From Mactromeris polynyma (taxonomy: Eukaryota > Mollusca > Bivalvia > Venerida > Mactridae): a stretch of 64,000 nt of DNA. Position 1 is the first letter of the stretch, and each line of letters opens with the position of its first letter. Position numbers and translations under genes: made by a program. Shown here in pieces: positions 12,835-26,940 of this stretch. Under the pieces are notes generated by a model. That model saw only the letters and a list, made by a program, of their open reading frames with translations, did not search any database and was not told the DNA's origin. The stretch lies in NCBI GenBank assembly GCA_032209605.1, contig JASFXZ010000148.1, positions 1 through 64,000 on the forward strand, read 5' to 3'.

Positions 12835-15800
12835 GTGATAGAATTTCATTTTTCTGAAAAAAAATATTTCTCTCCGATTTTGCTCATTTTCTCAGGACTT
12901 AAAGACCTACCTACTCCGTCGACAAAAATGTATTCAGCTATGCAATATATCCATTTCAGAGTCAGTCAGAGCCAGTCAGAGTCAGTCAGAGTCAGTCATA
13001 ATCAGTCAGGGGCAGCATAAGCCGTAAATTTAGATGCAAGTATACACATATATATATATTTCAATAGTTGGCATCAAGACGAACAAAATGATGTATTACT
13101 TGACATATTTACGTGAAAACAAAATTTTCGCTAAAAATCGAAATCGCGTACAGGTCTTGACCTGTGATAGAATTTCATTTTTCTGAAAAAAAATATTTCC
13201 CTCCGATTTTGCTCATTTTCTCCGGACTTAAAGACCTACCTACTCCGTCGACAAAAATGTATTCAGCTGTGCAATATATCCATTTCAGAGTCAGTCAGAG
13301 CCAGTCAGAGTCAGTCAGAGTCAGTCAGAGTCAGTCATAGTCAGTCAGGGGCAGCATAAGCCGTAAATTTAGATGCAAGTATACACATATATATATATTT
13401 CAATAGTTGGCATCAAGACGAACAAAATGATGTATTACTTGACATATTTACGTGAAAACAAAATTTTCGCTAAAAATCGAAATCGCGTACAGGTCTTGAC
13501 CTGTGATAGAATTTCATTTTTCTGAAAAAAAATATTTCTCTCCGATTTTGCTCATTTTCTCAGGACTTAAAGACCTACCTACTCCGTGGACAAAAATGTA
13601 TTCAGCTATGCAATATATCCATTTCAGAGTCAGTCAGAGCCAGTCAGAGTCAGTCAGAGTCAGTCATAGTCAGTCAGGGGCAGCATAAGCCGTAAATTTA
13701 GATGCAAGTATACACATATATATATATTTCAATAGTTGGCATCAAGACGAACAAAATGATGTATTACTTGACATATTTACGTGAAAACAAAATTTTCGCT
13801 AAAAATCGAAATCGCGTACAGGTCTTGACCTGTGATAGAATTTCATTTTTCTGAAAAAAAATATTTCTCTCCGATTTTGCTCATTTTCTCAGGACTTAAA
13901 GACCTACCTACTCCGTCGACAAAAATGTATTCAGCTATGCAATATATCCATTTCAGAGTCAGTCAGAGCCAGTCAGAGTCAGTCAGAGTCAGTCATAATC
14001 AGTCAGGGGCAGCATAAGCCGTAAATTTAGATGCAAGTATACACATATATATATATTTCAATAGTTGGCATCAAGACGAACAAAATGATGTATTACTTGA
14101 CATATTTACGTGAAAACAAAATTTTCGCTAAAAATCGAAATCGCGTACAGGTCTTGACTTGTGATAGAATTTCATTTTTCTGAAAAAAAATATTTCCCTC
14201 CGATTTTGCTCATTTTCTCCGGACTTAAAGACCTACCTACTCCGTCGACAAAAATGTATTCAGCTGTGCAATATATCCATTTCAGAGTCAGTCAGAGCCA
14301 GTCAGAGTCAGTCAGAGTCAGTCAGAGTCAGTCATAGTCAGTCAGGGGCAGCATAAGCCGTAAATTTAGATGCAAGTATACACATATATATATATTTCAA
14401 TAGTTGGCATCAAGACGAACAAAATGATGTATTACTTGACATATTTACGTGAAAACAAAATTTTCGCTAAAAATCGAAATCGCGTACAGGTCTTGACCTG
14501 TGATAGAATTTCATTTTTCTGAAAAAAAATATTTCTCTCCGATTTTGCTCATTTTCTCAGGACTTAAAGACCTACCTACTCCGTCGACAAAAATGTATTC
14601 AGCTATGCAATATATCCATTTCAGAGTCAGTCAGAGCCAGTCAGAGTCAGTCAGAGTCAGTCATAGTCAGTCAGGGGCAGCATAAGCCGTAAATTTAGAT
14701 GCAAGTATACACATATATATATATATTTCAATAGTTGGCATCAAGACGAACAAAATGATGTATTACTTGACATATTTACGTGAAAACAAAATTTTCGCTA
14801 AAAATCGAAATCGCGTACAGGTCTTGACCTGTGATAGAATTTCATTTTTCTGAAAAAAAATATTTCTCTCCGATTTTGCTCATTTTCTCAGGACTTAAAG
14901 ACCTACCTACTCCGTCGACAAAAATGTATTCAGCTATGCAATATATCCATTTCAGAGTCAGTCAGAGCCAGTCAGAGTCTGTCAAAGTCAGTCATAGTCA
15001 GTCAGGGGCAGCATAAGCCGTAAATTTAGATGCAAGTATACACATATATATATATTTCAATAGTTGGCATCAAGACGAACAAAATGATGTATTACTTGAC
15101 ATCTTTACGTGAAAACAAATTTTCGCTAAAAATCGAAATCGCGTACAGGTCTTGACCTGTGATAGAATTTCATTTTTCTGAAAAAAAATATTTCTCTCCG
15201 ATTTTGCTCATTTTCTCAGGACTTAAAGACCTACCTACTCCGTCGACAAAAATGTATTCAGCTATGCAATATATCCATTTCAGAGTCAGTCAGAGCCAGT
15301 CAGAGTCAGTCAGAGTCAGTCATAGTCAGTCAGGGGGCAGCATAAGCCGTAAATTTAGATGCAAGTATACACATATATATATATTTCAATAGTTGGCATC
15401 AAGACGAACAAAATGATGTATTACTTGACATATTTACGTGAAAACAAAATTTTCGCTAAAAATCGAAATCGCGTACAGGTCTTGACCTGTGATAGAATTT
15501 CATTTTTCTGAAAAAAAATATTTCTCTCCGATTTTGCTCATTTTCTCAGGACTTACAGACCTACCTACTCCGTCGACAAAAATGTATTCAGCTATGCAAT
15601 ATATCCATTTCAGAGTCAGTCAGAGCCAGTCAGAGTCAGTCAGAGTCAGTCATAGTCAGTCAGGGGCAGCATAAGCCGTAAATTTAGATGCAAGTATACA
15701 CATATATATATATTTCAATAGTTGGCATCAAGACGAACAAAATGATGTATTACTTGACATATTTACGTGAAAACAAAATTTTCGCTAAAAATCGAAATCG

Positions 15801-16088
15801 CGTACAGGTCTTGACCTGTGATAGAATTTCATTTTTCTGAAAAAAAATATTTCTCTCCGATTTTGCTCATTTTCTCAGGACTTAAAGACCTACCTACTCC
15901 GTCGACAAAAATGTATTCAGCTATGCAATATATCCATTTCAGAGTCAGTCAGAGCCAGTCAGAGTCAGTCAGGGGCAGCATAAGCCGTAAATTTAGATGC
16001 AAGTATACACATATATATATATTTCAATAGTTGGCATCAAGACGAACAAAATGATGTATTACTTGACATATTTACGTGAAAACAAAAT

Positions 16089-16106
16089 TTTCGATAAAAA
16101 TCGAAA
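16089..16106. repeat. Hairpin TTTCGAT-AAAA-ATCGAAA (variant form, representative copy)
   Basis: Perfect 7-bp arms with a four-A loop. Most monomers read TTTCGCTAAAAATCGAAA, keeping only the outer 5-bp pairing. The perfect form was seen near 16093, 17727, 18383, 18713, 20020, 20690, 24297 and 25284, and at mirrored places in the left arm (near 1722, 2393, 3692, 4024, 4682, 6315). I did not notice it after about 25.3 kb. Confidence 0.75.
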
Positions 16107-19100
16107 TCGCGTACAGGTCTTGACCTGTGATAGAATTTCATTTTTCTGAAAAAAAATATTTCTCTCCGATTTTGCTCATTTTCTCAGGACTTAAAGACCT
16201 ACCTACTCCGTCGACAAAAATGTATTCAGCTATGCAATATATCCATTTCAGAGTCAGTCAGAGCCAGTCAGAGTCAGTCAGAGTCAGTCATAGTCAGTCA
16301 GGGGCAGCATAAGCCGTAAATTTAGATGCAAGTATACACATATATATATATTTCAATAGTTGGCATCAAGACGAAAAAATGATGTATTACTTGACATATT
16401 TACGTGAAAACAAAATTTTCGCTAAAAATCGAAATCGCGTACAGGTCTTGACCTGTGATAGAATTTCATTTTTCTGAAAAAAAATATTTCTCTCCGATTT
16501 TGCTCATTTTCTCAGGACTTAAAGACCTACCTACTCCGTCGACAAAAATGTATTCAGCTATGCAATATATCCATTTCAGAGTCAGTCAGAGCCAGTCAGA
16601 GTCTGTCAAAGTCAGTCATAGTCAGTCAGGGGCAGCATAAGCCGTAAATTTAGATGCAAGTATACACATATATATATATTTCAATAGTTGGCATCAAGAC
16701 GAACAAAATGATGTATTACTTGACATCTTTACGTGAAAACAAAATTTTCGCTAAAAATCGAAATCGCGTACAGGTCTTGACCTGTGATAGAATTTCATTT
16801 TTCTGAAAAAAAATATTTCTCTCCGATTTTGCTCATTTTCTCAGGACTTAAAGACCTACCTACTCCGTCGACAAAAATGTATTCAGCTATGCAATATATC
16901 CATTTCAGAGTCAGTCAGAGCCAGTCAGAGTCAGTCAGAGTCAGTCATAGTCAGTCAGGGGCAGCATAAGCCGTAAATTTAGATGCAAGTATACACATAT
17001 ATATATATTTCAATAGTTGGCATCAAGACGAACAAAATGATGTATTACTTGACATATTTACGTGAAAACAAAATTTTCGCTAAAAATCGAAATCGCGTAC
17101 AGGTCTTGACCTGTGATAGAATTTCATTTTTCTGAAAAAAAATATTTCTCTCCGATTTTGCTCATTTTCTCAGGACTTACAGACCTACCTACTCCGTCGA
17201 CAAAAATGTATTCAGCTATGCAATATATCCATTTCAGAGTCAGTCAGAGCCAGTCAGAGTCAGTCAGAGTCAGTCATAGTCAGTCAGGGGCAGCATAAGC
17301 CGTAAATTTAGATGCAAGTATACACATATATATATATTTCAATAGTTGGCATGAAGACGAACAAAATGATGTATTACTTGACATATTTACGTGAAAACAA
17401 AATTTTCGCTAAAAATCGAAATCGCGTACAGGTCTTGACCTGTGATAGAATTTCATTTTTCTGAAAAAAAATATTTCTCTCCGATTTTGCTCATTTTCTC
17501 AGGACTTAAAGACCTACCTACTCCGTCGACAAAAATGTATTCAGCTATGCAATATATCCATTTCAGAGTCAGTCAGAGCCAGTCAGAGTCAGTCAGAGTC
17601 AGTCAGGGGCAGCATAAGCCGTAAATTTAGATGCAAGTATACACATATATATATATTTCAATAGTTGGCATCAAGACGAACAAAATGATGTATTACTTGA
17701 CATATTTACGTGAAAACAAAATTTTCGATAAAAATCGAAATCGCGTACAGGTCTTGACCTGTGATAGAATTTCATTTTTCTGAAAAAAAATATTTCTCTC
17801 CGATTTTGCTCATTTTCTCAGGACTTAAAGACCTACCTACTCCGTCGACAAAAATGTATTCAGCTATGCAATATATCCATTTCAGAGTCAGTCAGAGCCA
17901 GTCAGAGTCAGTCAGAGTCAGTCATAGTCAGTCAGGGGCAGCATAAGCCGTAAATTTAGATGCAAGTATACACATATATATATATTTCAATAGTTGGCAT
18001 CAAGACGAACAAAATGATGTATTACTTGACATATTTACGTGAAAACAAAATTTTCGCTAAAAATCGAAATCGCGTACAGGTCTTGACCTGTGATAGAATT
18101 TCATTTTTCTGAAAAAAATATTTCTCTCCGATTTTGCTCATTTTCTCAGGACTTAAAGACCTACCTACTCCGTCGACAAAAATGTATTCAGCTATGCAAT
18201 ATATCCATTTCAGAGTCAGTCAGAGCCAGTCAGAGTCAGTCAGAGTCAGTCATAGTCAGTCAGGGGCAGCATAAGCCGTAAATTTAGATGCAAGTATACA
18301 CATATATATATATTTCAATAGTTGGCATCAAGACGAACAAAATGATGTATTACTTGACATATTTACGTGAAAACAAAATTTTCGATAAAAATCGAAATCG
18401 CGTACAGGTCTTGACCTGTGATAGAATTTCATTTTTCTGAAAAAAAATATTTCTCTCCGATTTTGCTCATTTTCTCAGGACTTAAAGACCTACCTACTCC
18501 GTCGACAAAAATGTATTCAGCTATGCAATATATCCATTTCAGAGTCAGTCAGAGCCAGTCAGAGTCAGTCAGAGTCAGTCATAGTCAGTCAGGGGGCAGC
18601 ATAAGCCGTAAATTTAGATGCAAGTATACACATATATATATATTTCAATAGTTGGCATCAAGACGAACAAAATGATGTATTACTTGACATATTTACGTGA
18701 AAACAAAACTTTCGATAAAAATCGAAATCGCGTACAGGTCTTGACCTGTGATAGAATTTCATTTTTCTGAAAAAAAATATTTCTCTCCGATTTTGCTCAT
18801 TTTCTCAGGACTTAAAGACCTACCTACTCCGTCGACAAAAATGTATTCAGCTATGCAATATATCCATTTCAGAGTCAGTCAGAGCCAGTCAGAGTCAGTC
18901 AGAGTCAGTCATAGTCAGTCAGGGGCAGCATAAGCCGTAAATTTAGATGCAAGTATACACATATATATATATTTCAATAGTTGGCATCAAGACGAACAAA
19001 ATGATGTATTACTTGACATATTTACGTGAAAACAAAATTTTCGCAAAAAATCGAAATCGCGTACAGGTCTTGACCTGTGATAGAATTTCATTTTTCTGAA

Positions 19101-22100
19101 AAAAAATATTTCTCTCCGATTTTGCTCATTTTCTCAGGACTTAAAGACCTACCTACTCCGTCGACAAAAATGTATTCAGCTATGCAATATATCCATTTCA
19201 GAGTCAGTCAGAGCCAGTCAGAGTCAGTCAGAGTCAGTCATAGTCAGTCAGGGGCAGCATAAGCCGTAAATTTAGATGCAAGTATACACATATATATATA
19301 TTTCAATAGTTGGCATCAAGACGAACAAAATGATGTATTACTTGACATATTTACGTGAAAACAAAATTTTCGCTAAAAATCGAAATCGCGTACAGGTCTT
19401 GACCTGTGATAGAATTTCATTTTTCTGAAAAAAAATATTTCTCTCCGATTTTGCTCATTTTCTCAGGACTTAAAGACCTACCTACTCCGTCGACAAAAAT
19501 GTATTCAGCTATGCAATATATCCATTTCAGAGTCAGTCAGAGCCAGTCAGAGTCAGTCAGAGTCAGTCATAGTCAGTCAGGGGCAGCATAAGCCGTAAAT
19601 TTAGATGCAAGTATACACATATATATATATTTCAATAGTTGGCATCAAGACGAACAAAATGATGTATTACTTGACATATTTACGTGAAAACAAAATTTTC
19701 GCTAAAAATCGAAATCGCGTACAGGTCTTGACCTGTGATAGAATTTCATTTTTCTGAAAAAAAATATTTCTCTCCGATTTTGCTCATTTTCTCAGGACTT
19801 AAAGACCTACCTACTCCGTCGACAAAAATGTATTCAGCTATGCAATATATCCATTTCAGAGTCAGTCAGAGCCAGTCAGAGTCAGTCAGAGTCAGTCAGG
19901 GGCAGCATAAGCCGTAAATTTAGATGCAAGTATACACATATATATATATTTCAATAGTTGGCATCAAGACGAACAAAATGATGTATTACTTGACATATTT
20001 ACGTGAAAACAAAATTTTCGATAAAAATCGAAATCGCGTACAGGTCTTGACCTGTGATAGAATTTCATTTTTCTGAAAAAAAATATTTCTCTCCGATTTT
20101 GCTCATTTTCTCAGGACTTAAAGACCTACCTACTCCGTCGACAAAAATGTATTCAGCTATGCAATATATCCATTTCAGAGTCAGTCAGAGCCAGTCAGAG
20201 TCAGTCAGAGTCAGTCAGAGTCAGTCATAGTCAGTCAGGGGCAGCATAAGCCGTAAATTTAGATGCAAGTATACACATATATATATATTTCAATAGTTGG
20301 CATCAAGACGAACAAAATGATGTATTACTTGACATATTTACGTGAAAACAAAATTTTCGCTAAAAATCGAAATCGCGTACAGGTCTTGACCTGTGATAGA
20401 ATTTCATTTTTCTGAAAAAAAATATTTCTCTCCGATTTTGCTCATTTTCTCAGGACTTAAAGACCTACCTACTCCGTCGACAAAAATGTATTCAGCTATG
20501 CAATATATCCATTTCAGAGTCAGTCAGAGCCAGTCAGAGTCAGTCAGAGTCAGTCATAGTCAGTCAGGGGCAGCATAAGCCGTAAATTTAGATGCAAGTA
20601 TACACATATATATATATTTCAATAGTTGGCATCAAGACGAACAAAATGATGTATTACTTGACATATTTACGTGAAAACAAAACTTTCGATAAAAATCGAA
20701 ATCGCGTACAGGTCTTGACCTGTGATAGAATTTCATTTTTCTGAAAAAAAATATTTCTCTCCGATTTTGCTCATTTTCTCAGGACTTAAAGACCTACCTA
20801 CTCCGTCGACAAAAATGTATTCAGCTATGCAATATATCCATTTCAGAGTCAGTCAGAGCCAGTCAGAGTCAGTCAGAGTCAGTCATAGTCAGTCAGGGGC
20901 AGCATAAGCCGTAAATTTAGATGCAAGTATACACATATATATATATTTCAATAGTTGGCATCAAGACGAACAAAATGATGTATTACTTGACATATTTACG
21001 TGAAAACAAAATTTTCGCTAAAAATCGAAATCGCGTACAGGTCTTGACCTGTGATAGAATTTCATTTTTCTGAAAAAAAATATTTCTCTCCGATTTTGCT
21101 CATTTTCTCAGGACTTAAAGACCTACCTACTCCGTCGACAAAAATGTATTCAGCTATGCAATATATCCATTTCAGAGTCAGTCAGAGCCAGTCAGAGTCA
21201 GTCAGAGTCAGTCATAGTCAGTCAGGGGCAGCATAAGCCGTAAATTTAGATGCAAGTATACACATATATATATATTTCAATAGTTGGCATCAAGACGAAC
21301 AAAATGATGTATTACTTGACATATTTACGTGAAAACAAAATTTTCGCTAAAAATCGAAATCGCGTACAGGTCTTGACCTGTGATAGAATTTCATTTTTCT
21401 GAAAAAAAATATTTCTCTCCGATTTTGCTCATTTTCTCAGGACTTAAAGACCTACCTACTCCGTCGACAAAAATGTATTCAGCTATGCAATATATCCATT
21501 TCAGAGTCAGTCAGAGCCAGTCAGAGTCAGTCAGAGTCAGTCATAGTCAGTCAGGGGCAGCATAAGCCGTAAATTTAGATGCAAGTATACACATATATAT
21601 ATATTTCAATAGTTGGCATCAAGACGAACAAAATGATGTATTACTTGACATATTTACGTGAAAACAAAATTTTCGCTAAAAATCGAAATCGCGTACAGGT
21701 CTTGACCTGTGATAGAATTTCATTTTTCTGAAAAAAAATATTTCTCTCCGATTTTGCTCATTTTCTCAGGACTTAAAGACCTACCTACTCCGTCGACAAA
21801 AATGTATTCAGCTATGCAATATATCCATTTCAGAGTCAGTCAGAGCCAGTCAGAGTCAGTCAGAGTCAGTCAGAGTCAGTCAGGGGCAGCATAAGCCGTA
21901 AATTTAGATGCAAGTATACACATATATATATATTTCAATAGTTGGCATCAAGACGAACAAAATGATGTATTACTTGACATATTTACGTGAAAACAAAATT
22001 TTCGCTAAAAATCGAAATCGCGTACAGGTCTTGACCTGTGATAGAATTTCATTTTTCTGAAAAAAAATATTTCTCTCCGATTTTGCTCATTTTCTCAGGA

Positions 22101-25100
22101 CTTAAAGACCTACCTACTCCGTCGACAAAAATGTATTCAGCTAGGCAATATATCCATTTCAGAGTCAGTCAGAGCCAGTCAGAGTCAGTCAGAGTCAGTC
22201 ATAGTCAGTCAGGGGCAGCATAAGCCGTAAATTTAGATGCAAGTATACACATATATATATATTTCAATAGTTGGCATCAAGACGAACAAAATGATGTATT
22301 ACTTGACATATTTACGTGAAAACAAAATTTTCGCTAAAAATCGAAATCGCGTACAGGTCTTGACCTGTGATAGAATTTCATTTTTCTGAAAATAAATATT
22401 TCTCTCCGATTTTGCTCATTTTCTCAGGACTTAACGACCTACCTACTCCGTCGACAAAAATGTATTCAGCTATGCAATATATCCATTTCAGAGTCAGTCA
22501 GAGCCAGTCAGAGTCAGTCAGAGTCAGTCATAGTCAGTCAGGGGCAGCATAAGCCGTAAATTTAGATGCAAGTATACACATATATATATATTTCAATAGT
22601 TGGCATCAAGACGAACAAAATGATGTATTACTTGACATATTTACGTGAAAACTAAATTTTCGCTAAAAATCGAAATCGCGTACAGGTCTTGACCTGTGAT
22701 AGAATTTCATTTTTCTGAAAAAAAATATTTCTCTCCGATTTTGCTCATTTTCTCAGGACTTAAAGACCTACCTACTCCGACGACAAAAATGTATTCAGCT
22801 ATGCAATATATCCATTTCAGAGTCAGTCAGAGCCAGTCAGAGTCAGTCAGAGTCAGTCATAGTCAGTCAGGGGCAGCATAAGCCGTAAATTTAGATGCAA
22901 GTATACACATATATATATATTTCAATAGTTGGCATCAAGACGAACAAAATGATGTATTACTTGACATATTTACGTGAAAACAAAATTTTCGCTAAAAATC
23001 GAAATCGCGTACAGGTCTTGACCTGTGATAGAATTTCATTTTTCTGAAAAAAAATATTTCTCTCCGATTTTGCTCATTTTCTCAGGACTTAAAGACCTAC
23101 CTACTCCGTCGACAAAAATGTATTCAGCTATGCAATATATCCATTTCAGAGTCAGTCAGAGCCAGTCAGAGTCAGTCAGAGTCAGTCATTGTCAGTCAGG
23201 GGCAGCATAAGCCGTAAATTTAGATGCAAGTATACACATATATATATATTTCAATAGTTGGCATCATGACGAACAAAATGATGTATTACTTGACATATTT
23301 ACGTGAAAACAAAATTTTCGCTAAAAATCGAAATCGCGTACAGGTCTTGACCTGTGATAGAATTTCATTTTTCTGAAAAAAAATATTTCTCTCCGATTTT
23401 GCTCATTTTCTCAGGACTTAAAGACCTACCTACTACGTCGACAAAAATGTATTCAGCTATGCAATATATCCATTTCAGAGTCAGTCAGAGCCAGTCAGAG
23501 TCAGTCAGAGTCAGTCATAGTCAGTCAGGGGCAGCATAAGCCGTAAATTTAGATGCAAGTATACACATATATATATATTTCAATAGTTGGCATCAAGACG
23601 AACAAAATGATGTATTACTTGACATATTTACGTGAAAACAAAATTTTCGCTAAAAATCGAAATCGCGTACAGGTCTTGACCTGTGATAGAATTTCATTTT
23701 TCTGAAAAAAAATATTTCTCTCCGATTTTGCTCATTTTCTCAGGACTTACAGACCTACCTACTCCGTCGACAAAAATGTATTCAGCTATGCAATATATCC
23801 ATTTCAGAGTCAGTCAGAGCCAGTCAGAGTCAGTCAGAGTCAGTCATAGTCAGTCAGGGGCAGCATAAGCCGTAAATTTAGATGCAAGTATACACATATA
23901 TATATATTTCAATAGTTGGCATCAAGACGAACAAAATGATGTATTACTTGACATATTTACGTGAAAACAAAATTTTCGCTAAAAATCGAAATCGCGTACA
24001 GGTCTTGACCTGTGATAGAATTTCATTTTTCTGAAAAAAAATATTTCTCTCCGATTTTGCTCATTTTCTCAGGACTTAAAGACCTACCTACTCCGTCGAC
24101 AAAAATGTATTCAGCTATGCAATATATCCATTTCAGAGTCAGTCAGAGCCAGTCAGAGTCAGTCAGAGTCAGTCAGGGGCAGCATAAGCCGTAAATTTAG
24201 ATGCAAGTATACACATATATATATATTTCAATAGTTGGCATCAAGACGAACAAAATGATGTATTACTTGACATATTTACGTGAAAACAAAATTTTCGATA
24301 AAAATCGAAATCGCGTACAGGTCTTGACCTGTGATAGAATTTCATTTTTCTGAAAAAAAATATTTCTCTCCGATTTTGCTCATTTTCTCAGGACTTAAAG
24401 ACCTACCTACTCCGTCGACAAAAATGTATTCAGCTATGCAATATATCCATTTCAGAGTCAGTCAGAGCCAGTCAGAGTCAGTCAGAGTCAGTCATAGTCA
24501 GTCAGGGGCAGCATAAGCCGTAAATTTAGATGCAAGTATACACATATATATATATTTCAATAGTTGGCATCAAGACGAACAAAATGATGTATTACTTGAC
24601 ATATTTACGTGAAAACAAAATTTTCGCTAAAAATCGAAATCGCGTACAGGTCTTGACCTGTGATAGAATTTCATTTTTCTGAAAAAAAATATTTCTCTCC
24701 GATTTTGCTCATTTTCTCAGGACTTAAAGACCTACCTACTCCGTCGACAAAAATGTATTCAGCTATGCAATATATCCATTTTAGAGTCAGTCAGAGTCAG
24801 TCAGAGTCAGTCAGAGTCAGTCATAGTCAGTCAGGGGCAGCATAAGCCGTAAATTTAGATGCAAGTATACACATATATATATATTTCAATAGTTGGCATC
24901 AAGACGAACAAAATGATGTATTACTTGACATATTTACGTGAAAACAAAATTTTCACTAAAAATCGAAATCGCGTACAGGTCTTGACCTGTGATAGAATTT
25001 CATTTTTCTGAAAAAAAATATTTCTCTCCGATTTTGCTCATTTTCTCAGGACTTAAAGACCTACCTACTCCGTCGACAAAAATGTATTCAGCTATGCAAT

Positions 25101-26300
25101 ATATCCATTTCAGAGTCAGTCAGAGCCAGTCAGAGTCAGTCAGAGTCAGTCATAGTCAGTCAGGGGCAGCATAAGCCGTAAATTTAGATGCAAGTATACA
25201 CATATATATATATTTCAATAGTTGGCATCAAGACGAACAAAATGATGTATTACTTGACATATTTACGTGAAAACAAAATTTTCGATAAAAATCGAAATCG
25301 TGTACAGGTCTTGACCTGTGATAGAATTTCATTTTTCTGAAAAAAAATATTTCTCTCCGATTTTGCTCATTTTCTCAGGACTTAAAGACCTACCTACTCC
25401 GTCGACAAAAATGTATTCAGCTATGCAATATATCCATTTCAGAGTCAGTCAGAGCCAGTCAGAGTCAGTCAGAGTCAGTCATAGTCAGTCAGGGGCAGCA
25501 TAAGCCGTAAATTTAGATGCAAGTATACACATATATATATATTTCAATAGTTGGCATCAAGACGAACAAAATGATGTATTACTTGACATATTTACGTGAA
25601 AACAAAATTTTCGCTAAAAATCGAAATCGCGTACAGGTCTTGACCTGTGATAGAATTTCATTTTTCTGAAAAAAAATATTTCTCTCCGATTTTGCTCATT
25701 TTCTCAGGACTTAAAGACCTACCTACTCCGTCGACAAAAATGTATTCAGCTATGCAATATATCCATTTCAGAGTCAGTCAGAGCCAGTCAGAGTCAGTCA
25801 GAGTCAGTCAGAGTCAGTCATAGTCAGTCAGGGGCAGCAAAAGCCGTAAATTTAGATGCAAGTATACACATATATATATATTTCAATAGTTGGCATCAAG
25901 ACGAACAAAATGATGTATTACTTGACATATCTACGTGAAAACAAAATTTTCGCTAAAAATCTAAATCGCGTACAGGTCTTGACCTGTGATAGAATTTCAT
26001 TTTTCTGAAAAAAAATATTTCTCTCCGATTTTGCTCATTTTCTCAGGACTTAAAGACCTACCTACTCCGTCGACAAAAATGTATTCAGCTATGCAATATA
26101 TCCATTTCAGAGTCAGTCAGAGCCAGTCAGAGTCAGTCAGAGTCAGTCATAGTCAGTCAGGGGCAGCATAAGCCGTAAATTTAGATGCAAGTATACACAT
26201 ATATATATATTTCAATAGTTGGCATCAAGACGAACAAAATGATGTATTACTTGACATATTTACGTGAAAACAAAATTATCGCTAAAAATCGAAATCGCGT

Positions 26301-26940
26301 ACAGGTACCTGTGATAGAATTTCATTTTTCTGAAAAAAAATATTTCTCTCCGATTTTGCTCATTTTCTCAGGACTTAAAGACCTACCTACTCCGTCGACA
26401 AAAATGTATTCAGCTATGCAATATATCCATTTCAGAGTCAGTCAGAGCCAGTCCGAGTCAGTCAGAGTTAGTCATAGTCAGTCAGGGGCAGCATAAGCCG
26501 TAAATTTAGATGCAAGTATACACATATATATATATTTCAATAGTTGGCATCAAGACGAACAAAATGATGTATTACTTGACATATCTACGTGAAAACAAAA
26601 TTTTCGCTAAAAATCGAAATCGCGTACAGGTCTTGACCTGTGATAGAATTTCATTTTTCTGAAAAAAAATATTTCTCTCCGATTTTGCTCATTTTCTCAG
26701 GACTTAAAGACCTACCTACTCCGTCGACTAAAATGTATTCAGCTATGCAATATATCCATTTCAGAGTCAGTCAGAGTCAGTCAGAGTCAGTCATAGTCAG
26801 TCAGGGGCAGCATAAGCCGTAAATTTAGATGCAAGTATACACATATATATATATTTCAATAGTTGGCATCAAGACGAACAAAATGATGTATTACTTGACA
26901 TATTTACGTGAAAACAAAATTTTCGCTAAACATCGAAATC
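26301..26940 (+). repeat. Paralogue of the transposon-bearing block
   Basis: Shares rare variants with 30594-31833: ACAGGTACCTGT (26301 and 30594), GTCCGAG and GAGTTAGTC in the minisatellite (near 26452 and 30745), CATATCTACG (near 26581 and 31476), and CTAAACATCG (near 26927 and 31822). Small differences remain, such as TTATCGC near 26278 and GACTAAAATG near 26727, so the copies have separated slightly or been patched by conversion. The block was duplicated before the transposon landed in the right copy (inference). Confidence 0.8.
26520..26538 (+). other. Empty insertion site in the paralogous array block
   Basis: This intact 19-nt ACACAT...TTTC tract corresponds to the interrupted one at 30813-31433. 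The offset between the two blocks is 4293 bp before the insertion (26520 to 30813) and 4895 bp after it (26640 to 31535). The difference of 602 bp equals the 600-bp element plus a 2-bp target duplication. Confidence 0.85.

Larger units (their letters stand above)
1..22409. repeat. Large palindrome: inverted duplication of the array (~9.4-11 kb arms)
   Basis: Left-arm position p matches right-arm position of about 22403 to 22413 minus p. Rare variants are shared at mirrored places. These include GATACCAA at 10656 with TTGGTATC at 11747; AGCAAAATTTTTG near 10600 with its complement near 11800; TCTTCATGCC at 5059 with GGCATGAAGA at 17353; CACAAGTCAAG near 8252 with CTTGACTTGTG near 14158; an extra AT near 7695 with 14715; TTTTTTGCG near 3365 with CGCAAAAAA near 19045; and CGAAAGTTT at 1727 with AAACTTTCG at 20683. 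The order of 309-, 319-, 329- and ~339-bp units is also mirrored. Outside about 1.7 kb on the left the match is weaker: right-arm substitutions at 21875, 22144 and 22393 have no left partner. It may be a real inverted duplication or an assembly product. Confidence 0.88.
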
